Below, piece after piece: positions 1-7,394 of a DNA stretch of 20,544 nucleotides; position 1 is the first letter of the stretch; the number at the start of each line of letters is the position of its first letter. Both the position numbers and the translations under genes were made by a program. The notes beneath the pieces were generated by a model. That model did no database searches. It had not been told where the DNA came from and saw only the letters and a program-made list of their open reading frames with translations. This DNA is from CAYZBF01 sp964476585 (GTDB lineage Bacteria > Hydrothermota > UBA3072). The stretch is from positions 1 to 20,544 of the forward strand of contig CAYZBF010000031.1 in NCBI GenBank assembly GCA_964476585.1. Direction: 5' to 3'.

Positions 1-193
1 CTGGCGTTACTATCTTCATCTCCTGAACCATTGTCATATCCTTAACCTCATTATCAAAGTTTGCATACTTTGCCTTTGCTTTTCTTACTAAGTCTGACCA
101 ATCAGAAGCAAAAGCCTCACCAAACCCGAATACTATACCCAATAATACAAGCAGTGGGACCTTCAATCTTCCCACGTTGAATCTTTCTAACAT
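1..193 (-). CDS. Secreted protein, N-terminal part only (possibly LolA-like)
   Basis: This is the 5' part of a gene that runs off the left edge; 64 codons are visible. The ATG at 193-191 has a very good SD (TAAGGAGG) a few bases upstream and a promoter further up. Residues 1-29 form a signal peptide: basic start (LERFNVGRLK), hydrophobic core (VPLLVLLGIVFGFG) and an AFA-S type cleavage site. The mature start (DWSDLVRKAKAKYANFDNEV, then KDMTMVQEM) resembles LolA-type outer-membrane lipoprotein-sorting proteins, which begin with a helix followed by a strand describing 'forced' or 'modified' residues. That match rests on short sequence only. Export is well supported; the family is a guess. Confidence 0.7.
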   Translation of the reverse strand, partial: MLERFNVGRLKVPLLVLLGIVFGFGEAFASDWSDLVRKAKAKYANFDNEVKDMTMVQEMKIVTP

Positions 194-275
194 TTAGACC
201 TCCTTAGATAGTTTTTAAGGCTCTCAATACTCACACTTAAGAGATGTGATTTATTTGACATCTTTGTTATTTTTG

Positions 276-304
276 AGTATATACCAGACTCCATTTAACG
301 TCAA
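276..304 (-). promoter_or_regulatory. Sigma-70-type promoter for the secreted protein at the left edge
   Basis: On the minus strand TTGACG (304-299) and TATACT (281-276) are separated by exactly 17 bases. The spacing is ideal and both hexamers match consensus at five of six positions. Predicted transcription would begin near 269, giving a leader of about 75 nt that contains a short AGATGT/ACATCT hairpin before the SD. It lies between the end of the HPP gene and the start of the secreted protein, so the latter is probably transcribed separately. Confidence 0.55.
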
Positions 305-372
305 CCCTTAAATGTTAGCCTATAAATACCTAACCACGTTATACCAAGAGAAGAAAACTCATAATCATAGTA

Positions 373-876
373 TTATCTAAGATCCACAAGAATTGGTTTT
401 AGAAGACTTTTCACTAAGAATAAAATAATGATAATGGATAATATAAATAAGACGGTAGAATAATCCCATTTATTATAGACCAATGCTACGGGAATACCTG
501 CTGCAGGAGCATGCTCTGTATCAGTGATCGTCATTAACAGGATTGCAGCACCCACTGCTATAGCACCAAAAACAATATATGAAATTCTCAAATCACCAAA
601 CAGTGTCAGCATTAATGATGAATTACTTATATAATGTGATATAATACCCACAATTATCCCGATAACATAACCACCGATTAAGGGTCTCGGTCTTGATGGA
701 TATGACCTGGGCATTGTGAATATGATAAATGCACTTGCCCCTAAAGTTGCAATAATTGCTGATTCACAAAAAGCGTCAAGAAAAATAAGAACAATTAGAA
801 CTGATAGAGCAGCAAGAGCACATTGAAAAATGTATCTCCACACACGATGTTTGAGTTTACTATCGATTATTCTCAT
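373..876 (-). CDS. HPP-family integral membrane protein
   Basis: A 167-residue membrane protein with about five hydrophobic helices (roughly 15-34, 39-55, 66-83, 99-117, 138-157). The loop MPRSYPSRPRPLIGGYVIG at 55-73 and the segment EHAPAAGIPVAL at 121-132 match the HPP family, whose plant and cyanobacterial members act in nitrite transport; most bacterial members have no known function. The signature His-Pro-Pro is here His-Ala-Pro. The start ATG overlaps the stop of the upstream MBL-fold gene in an ATGA tetranucleotide, so the two are probably translationally coupled. A permease-like role is inferred from topology; the substrate is unknown. Confidence 0.8.
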   Translation of the reverse strand: MRIIDSKLKHRVWRYIFQCALAALSVLIVLIFLDAFCESAIIATLGASAFIIFTMPRSYPSRPRPLIGGYVIGIIVGIISHYISNSSLMLTLFGDLRISYIVFGAIAVGAAILLMTITDTEHAPAAGIPVALVYNKWDYSTVLFILSIIIILFLVKSLLKPILVDLR

Positions 877-1688
877 GATCCCTCCTCTTTTCCCGAGAAT
901 ACTTCAAGATGCATAAGGTCTTCTGCAAAAATGATCTCTCCATTATAGCCTGATTCTCTAACTTCTGATTCTCTCTTCTCTTTTGTCATCTCTGCTACTT
1001 CTGGATAGAAATGAGAAAGTAGAAGTCTTTTTGTTCCTGTGGTTTTTGCAATCTCCCCTGCCTCGTAAGTAGTTAGATGCCCGGGTTTGGGGTTATTTTT
1101 TGCAAAGGAGCTTTCAAGTATCAAAAGATCAGCTCCTTTTGCAAGCTCGGTTATACCATCACAGGGTTCGGTATCGGCACCATAAACAAAAACACATCCT
1201 TCTACATTCCACCTGAACCCAAGCGTTGTGGTTGAATGCTCTAAAGATCTCACCTTAAGAGACCAGCCATCTCTTTTTAAGTCCGACTTATCGTTTAATA
1301 AAATGAATTGCATGGGAAAACCTTCTCGGAGCGGCAAAGCGAGTTCTAAATTACATTGCAGATATTTCTCCACCTCCTCTGATCCACAAATATATAAGGG
1401 TTTGATTCGTTTGAATCCCGGCGTATAATTAAGTGCCTGTAGCAAAGGCAAAAGACTTGAAATATGGTCCGGATGAACGTGGCTTATAAAGATGCTGTCT
1501 ATCTCCAAACAGGATTCTCCGGCCTCAATAAGACGCTGAAGTGCACCTGGTCCAATATCAACAAGCCATCCCTGCGGTACCACTGAGGGACGTATAAAAT
1601 ATGCGGAAGGATTTCTATCTAAACGCGGGACACAGCTCCCTGAACCTAAAACCGTAACACTAACCCGACGGATATTCTCTGATCTCAT
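873..1688 (-). CDS. MBL-fold metallo-hydrolase, RNase Z/phosphodiesterase-like
   Basis: A 271-residue metallo-beta-lactamase-fold enzyme, cytoplasmic by sequence. The dinuclear metal site is complete: SHVHPDH at 69-75 (H70, H72, D74, H75), H151 in LEHSTTT, D172 in GADTEP and H226 in LLLSHFYP. The GSGSCVPRLDRNPSAY start and the GHLTTYEAG segment (203-211) are typical of RNase Z/ElaC-like and related phosphodiesterase members. The long flexible exosite arm used by tRNase Z for tRNA binding is not evident, so a small-molecule or cyclic phosphodiester substrate is at least as likely as tRNA. It overlaps the HPP gene by 4 nt. ATG at 1688 gives a natural N-terminus just before the first strand. Confidence 0.85.
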   Translation of the reverse strand: MRSENIRRVSVTVLGSGSCVPRLDRNPSAYFIRPSVVPQGWLVDIGPGALQRLIEAGESCLEIDSIFISHVHPDHISSLLPLLQALNYTPGFKRIKPLYICGSEEVEKYLQCNLELALPLREGFPMQFILLNDKSDLKRDGWSLKVRSLEHSTTTLGFRWNVEGCVFVYGADTEPCDGITELAKGADLLILESSFAKNNPKPGHLTTYEAGEIAKTTGTKRLLLSHFYPEVAEMTKEKRESEVRESGYNGEIIFAEDLMHLEVFSGKEEGS

Positions 1689-1691
1689 CGT

Positions 1692-1823
1692 TCATTTCCT
1701 ATCCTTTAAAAAAAGATCAACTGTAAACATATATCGTATACTTTCCCACTCAATATTCTCCAATGCCTCTTCTATCGCTTTTTTATTAAAGCCCTCCTTG
1801 TGAAAATTGTAATGAAACACCAT
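1692..1823 (-). CDS. Small ORF of 43 codons abutting the MBL-fold gene
   Basis: ATG at 1823 is preceded directly by an in-frame TAA. The ORF ends at TGA 1694-1692, three bases before the MBL-fold start codon. The product would be a soluble, mostly helical peptide with mixed charge (for example KKAIEEALENIEWESIRYMF). No convincing SD precedes the ATG. It could be a coupled small protein, the C-terminal relic of a longer gene, or chance. I do not recognise a family. Confidence 0.3.
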   Translation of the reverse strand: MVFHYNFHKEGFNKKAIEEALENIEWESIRYMFTVDLFLKDRK

Positions 1824-1845
1824 TTACAGAAGAATGGTGGAATCT

Positions 1846-2058
1846 TTAGTAGAAATATAATTTATTGTTTCCATCAAAACCTTTAATTCTACTCCCCAAA
1901 ACATTATAAATTCCACCATTTATTTCTTTATCAACTAACAAATCTAATCCTGTGTATTTATTTATAACATCGATATTTTTTCTTTCATTATTTTCTTCTT
2001 CAATTCCAGTATCGGAAAACTCTATAGTATAATTTCCCATAGAATCTGTAAAAGTTGA
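1846..2058 (-). pseudogene. C-terminal fragment of a secreted protein, cut by the assembly gap
   Basis: The minus-strand frame is open from the N-gap to TAA at 1848-1846. The first residues after the gap (STFTDSMGNYTIEFSDTGIE) have the form of the end of a carboxypeptidase-regulatory-like beta-sandwich repeat ('T-D-s-x-G-N-Y-t-i'). The tail contains IYNVLGSRIKGFDG, resembling the start of FlgD/T9SS-type C-terminal modules, but the protein stops soon after with LYFY. It is probably the downstream piece of the gene whose signal peptide lies on the other side of the gap (2318-2159). Codons are notably AT-rich. An ATG at 2040 could restart translation, but in-frame sequence continues upstream into the gap. 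Confidence 0.5.
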
Positions 2059-2158
2059 NNNNNNNNNNNNNNNNNNNNNNNNNNNNNNNNNNNNNNNNNN
2101 NNNNNNNNNNNNNNNNNNNNNNNNNNNNNNNNNNNNNNNNNNNNNNNNNNNNNNNNNN
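2059..2158. other. Assembly gap of 100 N
   Basis: There are exactly 100 consecutive N, the customary placeholder for a scaffold gap of unknown size. The true length is therefore unknown, and the join of the two flanking fragments is only presumed. Confidence 0.98.
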
Positions 2159-2318
2159 TTGACTTTAGCTGAATCTATACCTATTAAAGAATCTGCTTTA
2201 TATAAAGAATGTATATCTGTTATTCTTCCAGAAATAGTATATCCAAGTGATGCAAGAGGTAACCCAAAAATAGTTATTAATCCAATCCCTCTTCCTATTT
2301 TTTACCTAATTTGCTCAT
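2159..2318 (-). pseudogene. Frameshifted N-terminus of a secreted carboxypeptidase-regulatory-like protein
   Basis: From ATG 2318 the reading is MSKLGKK then TAG, ending in a run of six A. Adding one A to that run lets the frame continue MSKLGKKIGRGIGLITIFG, then LPLASLGYTISGRITD, into the gap. That is a textbook signal peptide (basic start, hydrophobic core, LASLG cleavage region) followed by the opening strand of a carboxypeptidase-regulatory domain (YTISGRITD...DSLIGIDSAKV). The intact frame has no start codon of its own, because TAA lies just upstream. Homopolymer error near a contig end is the simplest cause; a true pseudogene or slippage is possible. The MSKLGKK frame extends up to another ATG at 2438 with no obvious SD or recognisable domain. 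Confidence 0.55.
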
Positions 2319-2520
2319 TAAACTATCTTCTCTTAGTCTTCCTTCTAAAGAATCAGTAATATATAAACCATTATGTTTAACAAAATTATTATCATTTATT
2401 CTTAAACTTCCCCTTTTTTCTTTAAGCAAGGTTGCCATTATTCTATATACTAAGAAAACTAATATATAAATCTTTCGTTTTATAGTTACTTACAAGTGGT
2501 AATCAATAAATTTCAAGAAT

Positions 2521-3840
2521 TTATTTTTCCAACAACCATTTCCATAGAGGAATAAAGTTAATCTTACCCATTATTCCATGCCAGGAAATATCTTCAATAC
2601 CCTCATAATCGTAAGTTATCATAATTAAGTCCTTGCATTTTAAATCTTTACTACCATGAATAAGACCTCTTATCTCCCTATCTCTGGTCTTTTCATCACT
2701 TATATCATAACATACCTGGATTAACTGCTTGACTTTTAGACCCTCCTTAACGACGAAATCAACTTCATATCCCTGATGGCTCTTATAATAAAAAATATTC
2801 TTTTTTCTATCTCTCAGCGAATCTTTTAACAAGCGAATAAATACTGTGTTTTCCATAAGCCTTCCTAAATCTTCAGTAAACTTAAATCCGAAATAATTTA
2901 CAAATCCATTATCTACACAATAAATCTTTTTGGGATATTGTAATTGGTCTTTTACCTTATATGAAAATATTTTATTATCAAAGAATAAAAAGGTATCTTT
3001 CATAAGATAGAAATATTTCTCTAGTGTAGGTACAGATACTTTAACACCTTTGTTCTTTAAGATTCTTGAAAGTTTAGAGAAACTAACATGACAGGCAATC
3101 TGGCTACATAAGAAATATGCGATTTCTTCCATTAAATCCCTTTTCCTTACATTTGGAGAAATATCTCGGTTTATTATATCCAGAAACAATGTCTCAAGAA
3201 TCTCTTCATTTTTAGTAAGGACTACCTCAGGAAAGCCACCTACTTTCAGATAGTCTCTGAGACCACCATCAATTTTCGCCTTCTTCTCCTCAGTAATTAC
3301 ACCAGCATAATCTATTCCTTTAAAATTAAGTACCTCATCGAAACTGAGGGGAAATACATAGGTGGTTAGATGTCTTCCAGTTAAAAGATGACTTAGATTT
3401 GACCTTGTTAGTTTTGAAGTTGAACCTGAAACTAAAATCTTTAATTTACCCTTAAACTCATCATATATACTCCTAACATACTTCTCCCACTCACTAACTC
3501 TTTGAACCTCATCAAGAAATACATAGAGCTTTCTAGAACTCAAAAGATCTTCTTCATAAATTATCTCGATTAGATCATTGAAACAATCAGGATTTAATGG
3601 AAGCAATCTCCTATTTTCAAAGTTTATATAAATAAGAAATTTCCTATCAATACCTCTTGAAAGGAGTTCTTTCATAGCTAAATACATAAGAGAAGTCTTC
3701 CCAGCCCTCCGCGGACCAATAATATCTGTTATTAAATCTACATTAAGGTTTAATTCTATCCCACGCTCCCTAACATCAGGAAAATTTCTGTTCCGCTGCT
3801 CTTCTATATATATCCTTAATTTATCTTTATGATTTTTCAT
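2521..3840 (-). CDS. AAA-family ATPase with DUF4143 C-terminal domain
   Basis: A 439-residue protein of the widespread AAA_14/DUF4143 family. Walker A is GPRRAGKTS at 42-50, Walker B is LYVFLDE at 105-111, with a sensor-like LVSGSTS at 136-142, then LLTGRHLTTYVFPLSFDEVL. The C-terminal part has YKSHQGYEVDFVVKEG (352-367) and QLIQV (371-375), matching the restriction-endonuclease-like core of DUF4143 (Glu, Asp and a following hydrophobic strand). Biological roles in this family are poorly known; members are often present in many copies and appear to be horizontally mobile. It stands alone with its own AT-rich promoter, between the broken secreted-protein gene and the M23 operon. No SD is evident before ATG 3840. 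Confidence 0.88.
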   Translation of the reverse strand: MKNHKDKLRIYIEEQRNRNFPDVRERGIELNLNVDLITDIIGPRRAGKTSLMYLAMKELLSRGIDRKFLIYINFENRRLLPLNPDCFNDLIEIIYEEDLLSSRKLYVFLDEVQRVSEWEKYVRSIYDEFKGKLKILVSGSTSKLTRSNLSHLLTGRHLTTYVFPLSFDEVLNFKGIDYAGVITEEKKAKIDGGLRDYLKVGGFPEVVLTKNEEILETLFLDIINRDISPNVRKRDLMEEIAYFLCSQIACHVSFSKLSRILKNKGVKVSVPTLEKYFYLMKDTFLFFDNKIFSYKVKDQLQYPKKIYCVDNGFVNYFGFKFTEDLGRLMENTVFIRLLKDSLRDRKKNIFYYKSHQGYEVDFVVKEGLKVKQLIQVCYDISDEKTRDREIRGLIHGSKDLKCKDLIMITYDYEGIEDISWHGIMGKINFIPLWKWLLEK

Positions 3841-3875
3841 ATTATTATTAATTTTATTTAACGATATTACTAAAT

Positions 3876-3904
3876 ATATATAATAATTTTAATTAAAAAG
3901 TCAA
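3876..3904 (-). promoter_or_regulatory. Putative promoter of the AAA/DUF4143 gene
   Basis: On the minus strand TTGACT (3904-3899) is followed after 16-18 bases by TATATA-type sequence (around 3882-3875) in a strongly AT-rich stretch. This would place transcription start roughly 30 nt upstream of the start codon. The low-complexity sequence leaves the exact -10 ambiguous. Confidence 0.4.
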
Positions 3905-3917
3905 GGGCGATAGAATG

Positions 3918-3984
3918 ACAGGAGACAGGAGACCGAAGAAAAAGCTTTCAAACTCTAAATCTTAATCCCTAATCCATAATCTTA
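3918..3984. repeat. Short degenerate heptamer repeats in the M23/ATPase intergenic region
   Basis: ACAGGAG occurs twice in tandem at 3918-3931. A second block at 3958-3984 reads as degenerate units ATCTTA / ATCCCTA / ATCCATA / ATCTTA, with period 7 and slips to 6. Both blocks lie in the 147-base non-coding stretch between the end of the M23 gene and the start of the ATPase gene. No G+C-rich hairpin with a T-tract, as for an intrinsic terminator, is visible here. Confidence 0.5.
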
Positions 3985-3987
3985 CAA

Positions 3988-5733
3988 TTATTCTATCTTA
4001 AAGAATTCCCACTTGCCAGAGGTTTCGTTTCCCTGTCTATCTTTTAGTAAAATACCAAGAGTATGACTTCCTGGTGGGATTTCTTCAGGGAATTCATGAA
4101 TCAACACGTTAAATTCCGGGTCATACCTGAGGACTGTTGGTTCTTCATCAATAAATGTTTTAATTGAGTAGAAATCTATACCTGATAACGAGTCACTAAC
4201 ATGAATCATAATTGGCATATTTTGCTTTAATTTTCGATTCTTAAACAAAATAATTGGTGGAATAGTATCTTTAAGGATTGCAAATGTCCCGAGGTGATTT
4301 ATTTTAGTCTTTAATTTGTTATCATCCATTTCTATTTTGCAAAATTCCCATTTTGCTTTAACAAGCTCATAGATTGAATATGATTTTGGATCTGAAGAAG
4401 TATCTATTTCCAATGTTATTCTTCCATCAATTGGAATAGGAGGTTCCCAGACCCATAAAGTTGGGTCTTCTTTAGATACTTTCACAGAAATAAGAGATGT
4501 ATTTAGAATTGCATCTTTATTTAGATATATAATGCATCTTGAATCAGGGGATTTCAATGAAGTATAATTATTATCTTTAATGTTCCAAACCAGGATTGAA
4601 TCACCACCTTTAGCTATCAATCCTAATTTATTAGCTTCAATCCAGCATAGTGAACTATCCTTCCTCAATAATATCCCATTTGTAAATATTGTAAATCTTT
4701 TAAAATTTTCATAACCTCTTTTAAAACGACAATAGTTGCGTGCGTTTGAATCTCCTAAAAAGATAGATATCTTTGATTCGTTAGATGCTGCATCTTTTAC
4801 TATTATAGATACAAGACCATGGTCCTTTGTTGTTAATATGCCATCCCTTCCCTCGTAAAAGGGAAGGTCATTACCCAAAACGGTAAATAGTCTACGGAAC
4901 TTTCTACCAGTCCTTACCCTATTGGTAAAGTCAAACTCAAATCTGGAATCACCATCGTGTGTGTAAGAGAATCGATCATAATATTCCTTCCTAACGAGTT
5001 TCCCACCTATATATAGTTCTATCTCCTTGGGGCTCAGTAACCCTGAATGTCCATTCACTTTATCATAGGTCTCTATCTCTAATCCAACACGACCTTTTAT
5101 ACATACACTTGGTGTATCCCGTCCTGCATGAAAGATTGCACCCAGGTGAGAACCACATATAGTTGATGTATCGTCAAGAGGAACTAAACGGAGTGCATTA
5201 ATTACAGGTGAGATTGTATCAGGAACAGCAAATCCCCTTATGAGTGGATCTACGGGATTATTCTCCGTGTCCCTCATCTCAAAATGTAGGTGTGGTGCAT
5301 AACATCCTGAACGCCCTGATATCCCTATTATCTCTCCCTTCTTAACCGGTATTTCTCCTTTTTTGAACCATATATCAACTTCATAAGTTAATTTTTTTAG
5401 CTGTTCTTCTCTAACTCTTTTTTTAATAGATTTTGAGAAACTTGAAAGGTGAGCATAGACGAATACCCTTTCCAGAGAATCCTTAATGTATATAGCTTTA
5501 CCATATCCCCTGGGAGACGTTCTCGCCCTCATAACCCAACCATCAGTAACAGAATATACCCTTCTGCCTATATTCATTCCTGTTGGCAGATCGATACCCG
5601 CATGAAGATGCCCCTCTCTCCACTCGCCAAAAGAGGAGGCCAATCCATATTTTTCATCAAGAGGCCATCCTGCCCCTACAAATAATAGAGAAAGCATTAA
5701 CAGAGTAACTCTTACCTTATTTGTTATCTTCAT
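3988..5733 (-). CDS. Secreted M23-family zinc metallopeptidase with Ig-like C-terminal region
   Basis: A 581-residue exported protein. Residues 1-22 are a signal peptide (basic MKITNKVR, then LLMLSLLFVGAG). The peptidase domain at about 29-170 carries HxGxD (H44, D48), YAHL (H95) and HLHFE (H148, H150), the complete lysostaphin/LytM zinc and catalytic set, so it should cleave peptidoglycan peptide bridges in the periplasm. The remaining 400 or so residues are beta-rich with Ig-like features (DTIPPIILF, DSLSGIDFYSI, LLKDRQGNETSG) and may anchor or position the enzyme. It is the last gene of the operon and overlaps the DUF89 gene by 17 nt; AAAAGG seven bases before ATG 5733 supports this start. 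Whether it is a free hydrolase or a LytM-type activator cannot be told. Confidence 0.88.
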   Translation of the reverse strand: MKITNKVRVTLLMLSLLFVGAGWPLDEKYGLASSFGEWREGHLHAGIDLPTGMNIGRRVYSVTDGWVMRARTSPRGYGKAIYIKDSLERVFVYAHLSSFSKSIKKRVREEQLKKLTYEVDIWFKKGEIPVKKGEIIGISGRSGCYAPHLHFEMRDTENNPVDPLIRGFAVPDTISPVINALRLVPLDDTSTICGSHLGAIFHAGRDTPSVCIKGRVGLEIETYDKVNGHSGLLSPKEIELYIGGKLVRKEYYDRFSYTHDGDSRFEFDFTNRVRTGRKFRRLFTVLGNDLPFYEGRDGILTTKDHGLVSIIVKDAASNESKISIFLGDSNARNYCRFKRGYENFKRFTIFTNGILLRKDSSLCWIEANKLGLIAKGGDSILVWNIKDNNYTSLKSPDSRCIIYLNKDAILNTSLISVKVSKEDPTLWVWEPPIPIDGRITLEIDTSSDPKSYSIYELVKAKWEFCKIEMDDNKLKTKINHLGTFAILKDTIPPIILFKNRKLKQNMPIMIHVSDSLSGIDFYSIKTFIDEEPTVLRYDPEFNVLIHEFPEEIPPGSHTLGILLKDRQGNETSGKWEFFKIE

Positions 5734-6574
5734 TGATATGCCTTTTAAGCACGATCGATTTCTCCTTTACTCCGATATCCCTTGCTATCACAGGGCACTT
5801 TGCTTTTATGAGAAAGTATATTTCTCTGTTTACTTCAGATAGGGTCTCATAATTGCCCTGACCCTTTGCAATCACTAAATCAGCATTCCGAAAAAGATTC
5901 AGAAATTCTTTGTTGCATAGTGAAAGGATAGTACCGGGTGCAGGGGAACCGGAGGAAATTATCCTCGCAACCTCACCAATCCCGGAGCGCTCTGCATCTT
6001 CTTTTGTCGCATCATTTATTATAGGTTCCTCCCGAACAACATAGACTATATCCCCTTCCATCTCTTCTATAAGGACCTTGTCAAATACAGTCTCACCAGC
6101 ATTATCCCCGATATAAAGGATTGTCTTTAAGGTTAATAAGGTTCTCTTAAGCGGTTCATAATCCAAAATTGCAAAACGAGCCTCCATCGTTTCCTTGAGG
6201 GTCTCTTCAACATCAAAATCATTCCCTACTCCAAAGTCTATGATATTTCCAGCTATTGCCACGCGGACAGCTGAAAGCAAAGGATCATCTGAATTAGCAA
6301 CAATCTTTTTTAACTCTGGATATAGACTAAGTGCATAATTTATATATTCGTTCTTTATCCGTTTAAATGGGTCATCCACTCCTGAACTATTTCTGATAGC
6401 CCTATAAACACCCAGAGCTATCTCTGGAGGAGAAGCTTCCATTGGAATGTCTGGAATAATCCTTGCTATCTCGTCAAGTACCTTCTTCTGCTCATCAGGA
6501 CCTAGTCCAGCGATCCTGGCAGCTGAAAGCCCCTGCTTAAAAAAACAGGGGATGCAGTCAAGATAGGTCTTCAT
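5717..6574 (-). CDS. DUF89/ARMT1-like metal-dependent phosphatase
   Basis: A 285-residue cytoplasmic protein of the DUF89 (ARMT1-like) family, whose characterised members are metal-dependent 'damage-control' phosphatases that hydrolyse side-product sugar phosphates. Visible motifs are an N-terminal CIPC (C7, C10) typical of the prokaryotic subfamily, GNIIDFG at 109-115, GDNAGE at 156-161, INDAT at 187-190 and AKGQGNYETL at 236-245, which together form the metal and phosphate site. ATG 6574 lies one base beyond the Mrp stop codon, so the two are probably coupled. The paired N-terminal cysteines next to a metal-cluster ATPase gene may mean a bound metal, but that is inference. Confidence 0.87.
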   Translation of the reverse strand: MKTYLDCIPCFFKQGLSAARIAGLGPDEQKKVLDEIARIIPDIPMEASPPEIALGVYRAIRNSSGVDDPFKRIKNEYINYALSLYPELKKIVANSDDPLLSAVRVAIAGNIIDFGVGNDFDVEETLKETMEARFAILDYEPLKRTLLTLKTILYIGDNAGETVFDKVLIEEMEGDIVYVVREEPIINDATKEDAERSGIGEVARIISSGSPAPGTILSLCNKEFLNLFRNADLVIAKGQGNYETLSEVNREIYFLIKAKCPVIARDIGVKEKSIVLKRHINEDNK

Positions 6575-6575
6575 A

Positions 6576-7394
6576 TCAGTTTTGGATTTTACTTATCTTA
6601 TTAACAATTCCTTTAAAGGCTTTTGCTGCCTCTGAATCCGGATATTCTATTACGTAAGGTATTCCTGCATCTGTTGCATCTACAACCTTAGGCTCTATGG
6701 GAATACTTCCAAGAAAAGGAATACCCATTTCACTCGCTACCCTTTCCCCACCTCCTTCTTTAAAAAGAGCAATTTTTTCTCCACATTTAGGACAGATAAG
6801 TCCACTCATATTCTCCACGATTCCAAGTATCTTTAAATTTAGTTTTTGTGCGAAGGTCACTGACTTCCTCACATCAAGAATTGAAACCTTTTGTGGAGTG
6901 GTAACAATTACGGCGCTGGTGGCCGGAACCAGTTGCGCCATAGACAAAGGCTCATCACCTGTTCCCGGAGGAGCGTCGACAATCAACCAATCGAGAATAC
7001 CCCATTGGATATCTCCAAGAAATTGCTGAATAACCTTCATCTTGAGTGGACCTCTCCATATAACAGCCTGTTTTTCATCCGCAAGAAGGAATCCCATTGA
7101 AGCAAGTTTTAAATTATCTGTAACTTGAACTGGTTCAATCCTATTCCCTGAGGATGGCTTCATCCTTTCCTTATCCACTCCAAGCATCAAGGGTAGATTT
7201 GGCCCATGTATATCTATATCAAGTAAGCCAACCTTATTCCCTCTTTCTGCAAGGACAAGTGCAAGATTACTTGCAACGGTGCTCTTACCAACTCCCCCCT
7301 TCCCACTCATTACCATTATAATATTCTTAACTCCCTTCAAATTCTCATCTATCATATTCTTTCTTTCTTCAGCTTTCTTCCTGATTTCCTGCAT
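6576..7394 (-). CDS. mrp: Mrp/NBP35-family P-loop ATPase, iron-sulfur cluster carrier
   Basis: A 272-residue ApbC/Mrp-type ATPase expected to carry and transfer Fe-S clusters in the cytosol. It shows the deviant Walker A GKGGVGKST (31-39), DIDIHGPNLP (59-68), DWLIVDAPPGTGDEP (135-149) and the cluster-binding CPKC (C201, C204) after NMSGLI. The frame is open upstream to 7616, but ATG 7394 has a perfect SD (AAGGAGG) and gives the family-normal N-terminus; the upstream part overlaps the DUF134 gene and looks like a shadow. The true start is inside the last codons of DUF134 (26-nt overlap). No N-terminal DUF59/MIP18 domain is present, as in the short bacterial and archaeal forms. Confidence 0.92.
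   Translation of the reverse strand: MQEIRKKAEERKNMIDENLKGVKNIIMVMSGKGGVGKSTVASNLALVLAERGNKVGLLDIDIHGPNLPLMLGVDKERMKPSSGNRIEPVQVTDNLKLASMGFLLADEKQAVIWRGPLKMKVIQQFLGDIQWGILDWLIVDAPPGTGDEPLSMAQLVPATSAVIVTTPQKVSILDVRKSVTFAQKLNLKILGIVENMSGLICPKCGEKIALFKEGGGERVASEMGIPFLGSIPIEPKVVDATDAGIPYVIEYPDSEAAKAFKGIVNKISKIQN

Noticed and set aside
2159..2359. A plus-strand ORF of 66 codons right of the gap
   Set aside because: It is antisense to the better-supported secreted-protein frame and has no recognisable features.
2295..2438. A 47-codon minus-strand ORF starting upstream of MSKLGKK
   Set aside because: No SD and no domain; it is probably only the open frame leading into the frameshifted signal-peptide gene.
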